Assembly: GCF_963929015.1 (NCBI RefSeq)
Contig: NZ_CAWVHE010000008.1
Location: 6,892 to 70,891 of the forward strand
From: Merdimonas sp963929015
GTDB lineage: Bacteria; Bacillota; Clostridia; Lachnospirales; Lachnospiraceae
Reading direction: 5' to 3'
DNA: 64,000 nt
Shown: in pieces, positions 36,736-45,632 of the stretch
How the letters are laid out: every line of letters begins with the position of its first letter
How positions within the stretch are numbered: the first letter of the stretch is position 1
The notes under the pieces: generated by a model
Databases searched by the model: none
The model's input: the letters and a program-made list of their open reading frames with translations, nothing else
What the model was told of the DNA's origin: nothing
Position numbers and translations under genes: made by a program

Positions 36736-38406
36736 TTATCTGTGAATTTTTGCGTCCAGATCCCAGGGCTGCATCGCCCCGCCTTCTTCCGCCGGACGGC
36801 AGAGCCTTGCAAACAGATTCAAACATCCCTTTTCCTCCTTGAGCGGCGGACATACCCAACGCTTTCTTCTTTCCTGCAGTTCTTCTTCAGATACCAGAAG
36901 TGACACTTCTCCGCCTGGGATATCAATGACAATCTCATCCCCGTTTTCCACCAGCGCGATGTTGCCCCCGTCATACGCCTCCGGTGACACATGTCCGATA
37001 ATCGCGCCAAAGTTAAACCCGGAAAATCTGGCGTCCGAAATCAGCCCCACACTCTTATGAAGTCCCAGGCCGATCAGGGCGTCAATGCTAAGCATCAGTT
37101 CTTTCATTCCCGGCGCCCCCTTACATCCTTCATACCGGATCACGATAATATCTCCTGGCACAATCTCTCCTGCCTGGATCGCCTCGAATGCCGCCCGGTC
37201 CCCGTCAAAGACCTTTGCCTTCCCCCGCATATACTTCACTTCATCATACACGGCAGTGGGCCGGACAATTGCGCCGTTTGGCGACAGGTTGCCCCGCAGG
37301 ATCTTAAGTCCCGGCTCCTGGAACAAGGGTCTTTCCAGAGAGTGGATGACCTCGTTTTCCCGGGGCGTTACCTTCGCAAGCATCTCCTTCCAGGAAATGC
37401 CGTACATGCCCGGAACCTCTGTAAACAATTTGCTTTCCAGCATCTTCATCACATTCATTACGCCGCCTGCATAATGAAAATCCACCACCGTATACGGACC
37501 GCTCGGAACCACCGCATTGATGCAGGGAATCTCTTTGGCATATTTTTCAAAATCCTCCAGCGTAAGCCGGATCCCAAGCTCATATGCAAAGGATAGGATA
37601 TGCAGCACTGCATTGGTCGAACCGGCCACCGCCATGTCAAACATGATGGCGTTCATCAGCACTTCCCTGGTGATCAGCTGCGATGGCCTGCGCCCGGATT
37701 TCACCAATTCTACCGCATATTTTCCGGCCTCCCTGGCCTTCCTAAGCTTTGCGTTATCTGACGCCGGGATCGTGGAAGTCCCGGGCAGCACCAGATTAAG
37801 CACTTCTCCCAGCATCTGCATGGTATTGGCAGTTCCCATGGACGGGCAGGCCCCAAAGGAAGGACAGACATTATCCTCCATCTCCATCAGTTCTTCTTCG
37901 GATGCTCCGGAGAATCTGGCCGCGTCCAGATCCGCCTCCACCACCGTCTTTCCACAGTATTGGCCCGGCTGCATGGATCCTCCGGTAACGATCATGGCTG
38001 GTATATCAAGACGCATCGCGGCCAGATAGCACCCGGCAATGATATTATCACAGGAGGCCGTCATCACCAGGCCGTCAAAATTATGGACGCGGGTGACAAA
38101 TTCAATAGACATCGCCACAATGTCCCTTCCCACCTGCTCATATTTCAGTTCCTCTGCTCCATTGGCAATATTGCCGCAGGTAGCCGGGATGCCAAACTCC
38201 ACCGGCACCCCTCCTGCTGCCCAGATGCCTTCTTTCACCGCTTCTGTGATCTGTCTTAAGTGGGCAGTTCCCGGAGAACCGGCCATGTAAGAATTAGGCA
38301 CGCCGATATGGGGCTTTTTCCGAATATCACCATCGGAATATCCGGCCGCTTTCATCATAACTCTCCGGTGAGCCGCCTGCGCTCCGTTCCAGTATTCCTG
38401 ACTCAC
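36736..38406 (-). CDS. IlvD/Edd-family dehydratase, divergent
   Basis: A 556-residue iron-sulphur dehydratase related to dihydroxy-acid and phosphogluconate/sugar-acid dehydratases. The start is a GTG (38406) with AAGGAGGG 6 bases upstream. Cysteines are placed as in Edd: Cys77 in PATCGN, Cys119 in ASCDN and Cys187 in GACPSMGTANTM. Key metal-site residues differ: the aspartate of the CDG/SDG motif is glycine (78), the carbamylated lysine of the CDK motif is Asn121, and the first IlvD cysteine (PCN) is Gly46. It is therefore probably not the ilvD of branched-chain synthesis but a paralogue on another hydroxy acid. No ilv genes are adjacent; a LysR gene diverges from it. Confidence 0.85.
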   Translation of the reverse strand: MSQEYWNGAQAAHRRVMMKAAGYSDGDIRKKPHIGVPNSYMAGSPGTAHLRQITEAVKEGIWAAGGVPVEFGIPATCGNIANGAEELKYEQVGRDIVAMSIEFVTRVHNFDGLVMTASCDNIIAGCYLAAMRLDIPAMIVTGGSMQPGQYCGKTVVEADLDAARFSGASEEELMEMEDNVCPSFGACPSMGTANTMQMLGEVLNLVLPGTSTIPASDNAKLRKAREAGKYAVELVKSGRRPSQLITREVLMNAIMFDMAVAGSTNAVLHILSFAYELGIRLTLEDFEKYAKEIPCINAVVPSGPYTVVDFHYAGGVMNVMKMLESKLFTEVPGMYGISWKEMLAKVTPRENEVIHSLERPLFQEPGLKILRGNLSPNGAIVRPTAVYDEVKYMRGKAKVFDGDRAAFEAIQAGEIVPGDIIVIRYEGCKGAPGMKELMLSIDALIGLGLHKSVGLISDARFSGFNFGAIIGHVSPEAYDGGNIALVENGDEIVIDIPGGEVSLLVSEEELQERRKRWVCPPLKEEKGCLNLFARLCRPAEEGGAMQPWDLDAKIHR

Positions 38407-38543
38407 ATTTATCCCTCCTTCTTTCTGTCGTTGACAACAAAATATCATATATGTTTATAATAAACCATCAGAAAACCAACGAAAAGCCAGAGAATTTAAT
38501 ATTATCCTTAAGCATTTCTTATGGATACAGGTAAGGAGAACAT

Positions 38544-39461
38544 ATGAGCAAATACAAAGTCATCCTGACTGTCTGTGAAGTCAAAAATATATCCCGGGCT
38601 GCAGATCTGTTAAATTATACCCAGTCTGCGGTCAGTCAGACTATCCGGAAATTTGAAAAAGATCTGGGCGTCCGGCTCTTCCGGAGATCTAAGCAGGGAA
38701 TGGAACTTCTGCCGGGCACAGACGAGATTGCAGCCTCTCTTCGGCTCATCTGCCAGGAGGAAGCCCGGATCGCCCGCATCGCCGAAGGGCTTAACCACCT
38801 GGAAAAAGGTTATATCCGCATCGGCACCATCCAGAGCATTTCCTATCACTGGCTGCCGGATATCCTGAAGACCTTCTCCGAACGATACCCAGGCATCCGG
38901 TTTGAACTTACGGTGGACGGATTCAGCGGACTAAAAGAAAAGATACAGTCCGGCCAGCTGGACTGTATCTTCGTTTCCCGGTATTCTGTTCCCGATCTGC
39001 CATTTATTCCTCTTGGCACAGATGAACTGATGCTGGTCCTTCCTGTCGGCCATCCACTGTCCGAAAAGATTTCCGTCTCCCTGGAAGATATCCGGGAAGA
39101 AAACTTTATCTTATCTTCCGATGGTCTGGACTATGAGACCGGAAAAATATTTAAAAGCAGCCACATTTCTCCCAAAGTCCAATATCAGCTCAACGAAGAC
39201 TTTGCCACATTAAAAATGGTAGAGCAGGGCTTTGGTGTCACCATCCTGCCCCGCCTCCTTCTGGAACAGGCTCCGTTCCGGGTGTGCGTGCGTCCCTTTG
39301 ACGCCCATTATACCCGGACGCTGGGCGTTGCCTGGTCTGATGCCGATAACCCGGCCCCGGCCATGCGGAAATTTTTAGATTACATATCCGCGCTACCCGT
39401 TGGCAGCGGCATTTCCCCGCTCCATTCCTGGTATAGCTCCTCCACGGATGAAAAAATATAA
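38544..39461 (+). CDS. LysR-family transcriptional regulator
   Basis: A 305-residue LysR-type regulator. The N-terminal winged helix (residues 5-62) contains NISRAADLLNYTQSAVSQTIRKFE, and the C-terminal effector domain (85-290) is of the periplasmic-binding fold. A TAAGGAG site precedes the ATG. It is divergent from the dehydratase operon across 137 bp, the classical arrangement for a LysR activator of its neighbour, so an intermediate of that pathway is a likely effector. Its 3' end overlaps the convergent HAD gene by 82 bp. Confidence 0.92.
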   Translation: MSKYKVILTVCEVKNISRAADLLNYTQSAVSQTIRKFEKDLGVRLFRRSKQGMELLPGTDEIAASLRLICQEEARIARIAEGLNHLEKGYIRIGTIQSISYHWLPDILKTFSERYPGIRFELTVDGFSGLKEKIQSGQLDCIFVSRYSVPDLPFIPLGTDELMLVLPVGHPLSEKISVSLEDIREENFILSSDGLDYETGKIFKSSHISPKVQYQLNEDFATLKMVEQGFGVTILPRLLLEQAPFRVCVRPFDAHYTRTLGVAWSDADNPAPAMRKFLDYISALPVGSGISPLHSWYSSSTDEKI

Positions 39462-40201
39462 TCCGGGCCATACTCGCAGGCTTCCCCCTCTTCCCTGGTA
39501 GCCTCTCCGGTCAGCACCAGAGCCGTATCAACACCGGATTTATGCCCGCACAGAATATCCGTATACAAACGGTCTCCTACGATCAATGTCTCTTCCCGTG
39601 AGAAATGATTCAGCTTTAACGCATACTCCACCATAGCCGTTCCCGGTTTACCCATGTATTTTGGCGCTTTTTTCACCGCATGTCCAATCATTTCGCAAAT
39701 TGCTCCGCAGTCCGGTACATATCCGAACTCTATCGGACAGACATAATCCTGATTGGTAGCCAGATAATCCACTTCCCGCGTACTTAAGATCCTGCAGGTA
39801 TCCTCCAGTTTTTCATAGTTCAGCTGATTATCATAAGACACCAGAACACAGGCAATGTCCGGATCCATGCAGTCTATCGTTACGCGGATATGGTTTTTCT
39901 TCAACTCGCGGAGAAACGACTTTGTGCCCAATACATAGATTAATTTCCCATCATAATGTTTCTTCAGATATTGCACAGTTGCAAAAGAGGCCGTAATAAA
40001 ATTCGTATGATCTGTCATAATCCCCAGTTTCTGAAAAGAAAGGATATAATCATCAATACTGCGGGTGGAATTATTGGTTATAAATACAAACTGTCCCCCC
40101 AGATCCCGAATGGCTTCCAGAAATTTTCTGGTGCCTCCGATCAGCCGCTGCCCGATACATACGGTTCCGTCAATATCCAGAAGAAACAGCCGCTTTTTCA
40201 T
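39380..40201 (-). CDS. HAD-IIA sugar phosphatase (NagD-like)
   Basis: A 273-residue HAD-superfamily IIA phosphatase. Motif I is LFLLDIDGTV, motif II FITNNSTRS, the lysine of motif III is in YMGKPGTAMVEYAL, and motif IV is IVGDRLYTDILCG. NagD/AraL/phosphoglycolate-type enzymes dephosphorylate small sugar or glycerol phosphates. As the last gene of a ugp-like operon it plausibly acts on glycerol 3-phosphate. The start is chosen at 40201 (GGAG upstream); an ATG at 40222 overlapping ugpQ is possible. The end overlaps the convergent LysR gene by 82 bp. Confidence 0.88.
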   Translation of the reverse strand: MKKRLFLLDIDGTVCIGQRLIGGTRKFLEAIRDLGGQFVFITNNSTRSIDDYILSFQKLGIMTDHTNFITASFATVQYLKKHYDGKLIYVLGTKSFLRELKKNHIRVTIDCMDPDIACVLVSYDNQLNYEKLEDTCRILSTREVDYLATNQDYVCPIEFGYVPDCGAICEMIGHAVKKAPKYMGKPGTAMVEYALKLNHFSREETLIVGDRLYTDILCGHKSGVDTALVLTGEATREEGEACEYGPDYIFSSVEELYQEWSGEMPLPTGSADM

Positions 40202-40208
40202 CAGTCTT

Positions 40209-40949
40209 TTATCTCCGGACATCTTCCACCTGCTTTCTGACTTCCAGCGCCAGGTCCGGATAATTGGTGATCACAGCTTCCAGATCATTTTCTATAAATT
40301 TCTTCATATCTTCTTTCCGATTTACCGTCCATACCCGGATCTTTAACCCGCTTTTTTTGTAATCCTCAAGAAGTTCCGGCATATACAGATGATAAACCGC
40401 CGGATGCAGTCCCTGTACCCCGGTCTTCTTCCCGTAATCTTCCATATGAAGTATCACATCGCTGAACAGATAAGCCGTCTCTGCCAGGGGATTTAGCTTT
40501 AGAATCTCCTGTATACTATAATGATTAAAAGAAGAATAGATCACCTGGTTCTCCATTCCCATCCGGCGGACAATATCGATCGTCTTTTTCTCAATCTCCG
40601 GATACCAGAAAATCCCGGTTTTCAATTCAATATTCACCTGCATCTTTCCCGGTTTCAGAGTCTTAAGCACTTCTTCCAGCGTCGGGATCTTTACCCCCCT
40701 GTACTCCTCCATCTGTGCATGAAAGGAAAATGCTTTCAACTCTTCTAATGTATAATCTCTGACAAACCCTTCTCCATCCGAAGTACGATCGATCTTTTCA
40801 TCATGGATCACAACCACCTGTCCGTCCCGGGTCAGCTGCACGTCCAGTTCCACACCGTCAGCCCCCTGCTCTTCTGCCAGTGCAAAAGCAGGAAGTGTAT
40901 TCTCCGGCACATAACCGCTGGCTCCCCTGTGCGCAAATACTTTCGTCAT
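40209..40949 (-). CDS. ugpQ: Glycerophosphodiester phosphodiesterase
   Basis: A 246-residue cytoplasmic GDPD-type enzyme that splits glycerophosphodiesters into glycerol 3-phosphate and an alcohol. The catalytic block is AHRGASGYVPENTLPAF (His, Arg, Glu), with GVELDVQLTRDGQVVVIHD. There is no signal peptide or membrane segment, unlike GlpQ, so it acts on imported substrate. The ATG at 40949 follows an AGGAGGAAAAGGA stretch; the longer frame to 41000 is rejected. Its place behind the ABC transporter matches ugpQ. Confidence 0.93.
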   Translation of the reverse strand: MTKVFAHRGASGYVPENTLPAFALAEEQGADGVELDVQLTRDGQVVVIHDEKIDRTSDGEGFVRDYTLEELKAFSFHAQMEEYRGVKIPTLEEVLKTLKPGKMQVNIELKTGIFWYPEIEKKTIDIVRRMGMENQVIYSSFNHYSIQEILKLNPLAETAYLFSDVILHMEDYGKKTGVQGLHPAVYHLYMPELLEDYKKSGLKIRVWTVNRKEDMKKFIENDLEAVITNYPDLALEVRKQVEDVRR

Positions 40950-40990
40950 CGTGTTTCCTTTTCCTCCTGATTCCCTATTATGCAAAGAGT

Positions 40991-41014
40991 GCCGCCACAT
41001 TTTATTGCGGCGGC
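40991..41014 (-). terminator. Hairpin between ugpB and ugpQ
   Basis: GCCGCC/GGCGGC stem with a 12-base loop in the 111-bp gap behind the solute-binding protein gene. On the minus strand only ACTCTTT follows, so it is more likely a partial terminator or 3' stabiliser that raises ugpB relative to downstream genes. Confidence 0.5.
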
Positions 41015-41060
41015 TCCCCCGATTTTTATTCTTATGTCTAAAGATATCCTACAATATCTT

Positions 41061-42452
41061 TTATTCATTTACCAGACTGTATTCTTCGATAGAACTGTTA
41101 ATAGTTTCTGCCATATTGGCAACTGCCTCATCTGAAGTCTCGTTTCCGTTAAGCATACTCTCGATCTCGGATTCTACCGTTGCTCTTGCCTCAGAAAATA
41201 CACTCAGAAGCGCGCCCACATATTCCGGTGAAGAATCATGCAGCTGATCGATAGCAGTCTGGAACTGTGGATACTGTGCGATATTATCTTTAAATACCTG
41301 CTCTTCCTGAGCCGCTACCGTTACCGGGAAGTATCCGGTCTGAGCGTTCCAGTATGCCTGTGATTCCGGAGATACCAGGAATTTTACAAATTCCCAGGTT
41401 GCTCTCAATTTCTTAGAATCCTGGTTGTTTAATGCCCACAGAGAAGCTCCTCCAATGGAAACGCCGCCCTCGTCACTATCTTTCACAGACGGGAAATATG
41501 CAGTTCCCACTTCAAATTTTCCATTTACATCCTGAAGGATCTGCTTCAGAGAAGCGGTAGATCCAAGTGTGATCGCTGATTTTCCAGAGGAGAAATCTGC
41601 CAGTCCGGCATCTCCGCCCTTACCTACGATCGGCGCATATCCTTTATCGTTCAGAGACTTCCACGCATCCAGAATATTCTTTGCTCCGCCATTCTCGTCA
41701 AAAGCTACTGCTGTTGCAGCCTCTTCTCTTCCGTTTCCGTTATTTGCATAATCCAGACCCTGCTTTCCAAGGAACTGTTCAAAGAACCATCCGTAGATAG
41801 ACAGAGACATAACTTCTCCGGCTCCGCCTTCATTTAACAGCTGGTCTCCAATGGCCTCGATCCCTTCCAGGCTGGTGGGAACCTCTGTAATACCCGCTTT
41901 GTCAAACATATCTTTATTATAGTACATCAGCGGTGTAGAAGAATTAAACGGCATGGAGTAAAGCTGATCATCAATGGTATAATATGCCGCAAGGTTCGGC
42001 TCGATCTGAGACAGATCATAACCGTCCTCGTCAATCATCTGCTGCATAGGAACGATCCAGCCGGAATCGATCATAAATCTGGTCCCGATCTCATATACCT
42101 GTACCAGATCTGCACCCATATTGCCGATCTGTGCGCTCTTTAATTTATTCAGCGCGTCGTCATATTCACCCTGGAATTCTGATACAACCGTGATCCCATA
42201 TTCATTTTCTTCATTGAAACGGCTTACCAGTTCATCGATCGCCTCGCCGTTTACTCCTCCCATGGAGTGCCAGAAAGTAATCTCTGTACCGTCCACGTCT
42301 TCTGCGGCAGCCATCTCCACAGCTTCTGCAGCTGCAGCGTCTCCTCCCTCCTGAGCACCGCTCTGGTCCTCAAGGCTTTTTCCGCCGCAGCCTGCAAGCA
42401 GACTGGCAGTCAGTGCTGTTGTCAATAATACTGAAACAATTCTTTTCTTCAT
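41061..42452 (-). CDS. ugpB: Extracellular solute-binding lipoprotein (UgpB-like)
   Basis: A 463-residue ABC transporter binding protein. A lipoprotein signal peptide ends LLAGC with the lipidated Cys22, followed by an acidic, alanine-rich linker (residues 25-55). The family-1 binding fold has EITFWHSMGGVNGEAIDELV, SMPFNSSTPLMYYNKDMFDKAG and STASLKQIL stretches similar to UgpB. It anchors outside the membrane and delivers substrate to UgpAE. Binding of glycerol 3-phosphate or its diesters is inferred from resemblance and from the ugpQ and phosphatase genes; a sugar substrate remains possible. Confidence 0.85.
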   Translation of the reverse strand: MKKRIVSVLLTTALTASLLAGCGGKSLEDQSGAQEGGDAAAAEAVEMAAAEDVDGTEITFWHSMGGVNGEAIDELVSRFNEENEYGITVVSEFQGEYDDALNKLKSAQIGNMGADLVQVYEIGTRFMIDSGWIVPMQQMIDEDGYDLSQIEPNLAAYYTIDDQLYSMPFNSSTPLMYYNKDMFDKAGITEVPTSLEGIEAIGDQLLNEGGAGEVMSLSIYGWFFEQFLGKQGLDYANNGNGREEAATAVAFDENGGAKNILDAWKSLNDKGYAPIVGKGGDAGLADFSSGKSAITLGSTASLKQILQDVNGKFEVGTAYFPSVKDSDEGGVSIGGASLWALNNQDSKKLRATWEFVKFLVSPESQAYWNAQTGYFPVTVAAQEEQVFKDNIAQYPQFQTAIDQLHDSSPEYVGALLSVFSEARATVESEIESMLNGNETSDEAVANMAETINSSIEEYSLVNE

Positions 42453-42479
42453 GTTTTTCTCCTTTTTCCTGAATAAACT

Positions 42480-43397
42480 TTAACCTTTTACCGCGCCGGA
42501 GAACATACCCCGGATCAGCTGTTTCTGTCCCACAATAAAGATTGATATTGACGGGATGATAATCATTACCACACCTGCGATCATCATCGTGATGGACTGA
42601 GAATCCACACTGTTCAACATACTGATACCGATCTGAACGGTTCTCATGTCATTGGATCCTGTAACGAGCAGAGGCCACATATACATATTCCATGCATTGA
42701 TAAAGGTGTATACTGCCATGGCTCCGATCGCCGATTTTGTCAGCGGGATCAGGATTTTCACGATGAATCTCAAGTTTCCGCATCCGTCCAGCTTTGCTGA
42801 TTCATATAAGGATATCGGAAATGTCATATAAAACTGACGGAACAGGAAGATTCCCATTGCTGACGTCAGGTATGGTATGATCAATACCGGATAAGTATCC
42901 AGCATTCCCAGATTTCCAACTGTCAGATAGTTGGAAATGATAGTCGCTTCTCCCGGAACCATCATCGTAGCCATTACCACCATGAAAAGGAGCCCTTTTC
43001 CCTTAAATTCCAGGAAAGAAAACGCAAATGCCGCAAGAGAACAGGTGATGATCTGCCCGATCGTGATGCATCCCGCCATAATAAATGAGTTCAAGATAAA
43101 TTTAAGCAGCGGTACATTTGTAAATGCATCTACAAAATTCTGGATCGTCGGATTTTTCGGGAACAGGTTCAGATCTGTAGTAAACAGTTCTCCCGAAGGC
43201 ATGAATGCGATACTGATCGCATATAACAGTGGAAGCAGGATCACAACCGCCATAATAATATTGGCAACAAGGAGGGTTCCTGTCCTCACCCTTCTTCTGG
43301 TAAGCGCCCTGGCATTCATCTCTTTCTTTAATTGCAGAAGTTCTTCTCTGCTGATGATTCTCTGGCTGCCTGCAGCCATGGTATCTGTCTGGCTCAT
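42480..43397 (-). CDS. ugpE: ABC transporter permease (UgpE-like)
   Basis: A 305-residue inner-membrane permease with six predicted helices (first at about 40-62). The EAA loop that docks the ATPase reads ESAKLDGCGNLRFIVKILIP. The cytoplasmic N-terminal extension of about 38 residues is longer than usual. The start overlaps the ugpA stop as TAATG. Pairs with UgpA. Confidence 0.87.
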   Translation of the reverse strand: MSQTDTMAAGSQRIISREELLQLKKEMNARALTRRRVRTGTLLVANIIMAVVILLPLLYAISIAFMPSGELFTTDLNLFPKNPTIQNFVDAFTNVPLLKFILNSFIMAGCITIGQIITCSLAAFAFSFLEFKGKGLLFMVVMATMMVPGEATIISNYLTVGNLGMLDTYPVLIIPYLTSAMGIFLFRQFYMTFPISLYESAKLDGCGNLRFIVKILIPLTKSAIGAMAVYTFINAWNMYMWPLLVTGSNDMRTVQIGISMLNSVDSQSITMMIAGVVMIIIPSISIFIVGQKQLIRGMFSGAVKG

Positions 43398-44266
43398 TAA
43401 TAACTTACTCCTTTCTTCTCAATACGGAACATCACAAGAGTAATCAACATAACGATAATAAACAGGATCACGGACTGAGCTGCCGCGCTTCCGAACCGAT
43501 AGTTGAAAAAGGCGTCACGGTAGATCGAGTACACGATAACATTCGTCGCCTCATCCGGTCCTCCTTCTGTCAGGATCTTGATCTGTCCGAAAGACTGGAA
43601 TGCCTGGATAATATTTACGACCAGCGTATAAAACATGATCGGCGAAAGACCCGGCAGGGTCAGACTGAAAAATTTCTGAATACTTCCCGCTCCGTCCACA
43701 GACGCTCTCTCATAGATGGTTTCGTCAATATTTCCAAGTCCGGCTGAAAAATACAGAAAGTTAATTCCACTGTTCAGCCAGGCCGTCAGGATCGCTACGC
43801 AATACAACGCCGTATCCGGATTGTTCAGCCAGTTAATATCCAACCCCAGCAGCTTATTGACGATACCTACTGTAGGATGCAGCATGATCTCAAAAATCAT
43901 AGCTGCAGAACTGGAGGCAATTGCCATTGGCAGTGCATAAGAGGTACTGAAAAAGCGGATCCCTGGAAACGCTTTATTACAAAGCACTGCGGCGATCAGG
44001 CCCAAAAGCATTCCGCCAACCACAACGATCACTACAAAGATCAGGGTCACTTTCAGACTGTTGCGGAAAGATTCGCTCGTCAACAGATCAATATAGTTCT
44101 GCATTCCTACAAATACTTTTGCCTGTCCCATCTTGTCTGTCAGAAACAGACTCAGAAATATAGTTTTAAAAAAGGGATAAAAAAGGAAAACTGCAAATAC
44201 CAGCATACATGGCACTAGATAAAAGTATGGGGATGCATTCCATTTACTTTTTTTCACTGCGTTCAT
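43397..44266 (-). CDS. ugpA: ABC transporter permease (UgpA-like)
   Basis: A 289-residue inner-membrane permease with six helices. The EAA loop reads ERASVDGAGSIQKFFSLTLP. The start overlaps the stop of the ATPase gene as TAATG, so expression of transporter parts is coupled. Forms the channel with UgpE. Confidence 0.87.
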   Translation of the reverse strand: MNAVKKSKWNASPYFYLVPCMLVFAVFLFYPFFKTIFLSLFLTDKMGQAKVFVGMQNYIDLLTSESFRNSLKVTLIFVVIVVVGGMLLGLIAAVLCNKAFPGIRFFSTSYALPMAIASSSAAMIFEIMLHPTVGIVNKLLGLDINWLNNPDTALYCVAILTAWLNSGINFLYFSAGLGNIDETIYERASVDGAGSIQKFFSLTLPGLSPIMFYTLVVNIIQAFQSFGQIKILTEGGPDEATNVIVYSIYRDAFFNYRFGSAAAQSVILFIIVMLITLVMFRIEKKGVSY

Positions 44267-45411
44267 TACACCGTCTCCTCTCTGTAAAATATGCTTTCTT
44301 CGGTATTTTGATCAAACAGATGGATTTTCTTTGGATCAAAGTAAAGATCGATCTTTTCTCCGGTCATCGTCTGGTTCTTCGGATGAAGGCGTACCGCATG
44401 GGTTTTCTTCTGCTCGTCAAAATAAAGGAATACTTCCGCTCCCAACATTTCTCTTGCCGTAACCGTTACGTTCATTCCAACGGTGGCTTTTTCGATGCCA
44501 AGTTCTGCGGCGTCCGCGTACTCATGGATATCTTCCGGCCGGATTCCCAGAGTCACATCCTGGTCCATGGCTCTGAGTCTGGCAAGCTCGCTTCTTCTTC
44601 CTTCCAGGTAAATTTTCTTTCCATCTTTCGGATTTCCAATAAAAACGACCATCCTGCCATTTTCCTCTGTGACATGAGCCTGGAAGAAATTCATGGACGG
44701 AGAACCGATAAACCCTGCCACAAATAAATTTACCGGATGATTGTACAGTTCTACCGGAGTTTCCACCTGCTGTACCACACCATCTTTCATTACTACAATC
44801 CTGGTTCCCAGCGTCATAGCCTCTGTCTGATCATGGGTTACATAAATGATCGTAGTCTCAAGTTCTTTATGTAATTTTGCAAGTTCGATCCGCATCTGTG
44901 CACGAAGCTTGGCATCCAGATTGGAAAGCGGTTCGTCCATCAAAAATGCCTTGGGTCTGCGGATAATGGCGCTTCCGATCGCAACTCTTTGTTTTTGTCC
45001 GCCGGACAGAGCTGCCGGCTTTCTGTCCAGCAGATGCTCAATCTCAAGAATTCTTGCAACTTTATGCACTTTCTCATCAATCTCACTCTTGGAAGCTTTT
45101 CGAACTTTCAAGGCGAACGCCAGATTTCCATACACCGTCATATTGGGATATAACGCATAATTCTGGAACACCATGGACAGCCCTCTGTCTTTTGGATCGA
45201 AATAATTACATAACTGATCGTCGATCCACAGTTCTCCGTCGCTGATATCCTCCAATCCGGCGATCATTCGAAGAGTCGTCGATTTTCCGCATCCGGAAGG
45301 GCCGACAAAAATAATGAATTCCTGGTCGTGAATGTCCAGACTAAAATCTTTCACTGCAAAGTTACCTTTTTCATACTCTTTGCATACATTTCTTAATACA
45401 ATCTCTGACAC
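44266..45411 (-). CDS. ugpC: ABC transporter ATPase (UgpC/MsmK-like)
   Basis: A 381-residue ATPase of the carbohydrate-uptake group. Walker A GPSGCGKST (37-45), signature ALSGGQKQRVAIG, Walker B AFLMDEPLSNLDAK, and a C-terminal regulatory TOBE domain (about 240-370). It starts on GTG with AGGGAGGAG upstream. In this operon it comes first (C-A-E-B-Q), whereas E. coli has B-A-E-C-Q. Such ATPases can serve several transporters. Confidence 0.9.
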   Translation of the reverse strand: MSEIVLRNVCKEYEKGNFAVKDFSLDIHDQEFIIFVGPSGCGKSTTLRMIAGLEDISDGELWIDDQLCNYFDPKDRGLSMVFQNYALYPNMTVYGNLAFALKVRKASKSEIDEKVHKVARILEIEHLLDRKPAALSGGQKQRVAIGSAIIRRPKAFLMDEPLSNLDAKLRAQMRIELAKLHKELETTIIYVTHDQTEAMTLGTRIVVMKDGVVQQVETPVELYNHPVNLFVAGFIGSPSMNFFQAHVTEENGRMVVFIGNPKDGKKIYLEGRRSELARLRAMDQDVTLGIRPEDIHEYADAAELGIEKATVGMNVTVTAREMLGAEVFLYFDEQKKTHAVRLHPKNQTMTGEKIDLYFDPKKIHLFDQNTEESIFYREETV

Positions 45412-45563
45412 AGTATTTCTCCTCCCTTAGTGTCGTCTTCTCTCATTTTCAACAGGTCTCAACAAATCATACATTCACATTTTACGGATCAGGCTCTTCT
45501 GCTTCTACCATACTTTTTAAAAGGTTTCGTTAAGAACGTGTTAAGGCGTCCTCTTTTTGACAA

Positions 45564-45590
45564 GAAAAAAGACACCCTTCATCGGATGTC
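45564..45590 (-). terminator. Terminator of dapL
   Basis: GACATCC/GGGTGTC stem (one G-T pair) with a 6-base loop, followed on the minus strand by TTTTTTC. Confidence 0.8.
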
Positions 45591-45632
45591 TCTTTCATGG
45601 TTCCTGTCTGTTTTTTCTGATAACCGTCCTGT

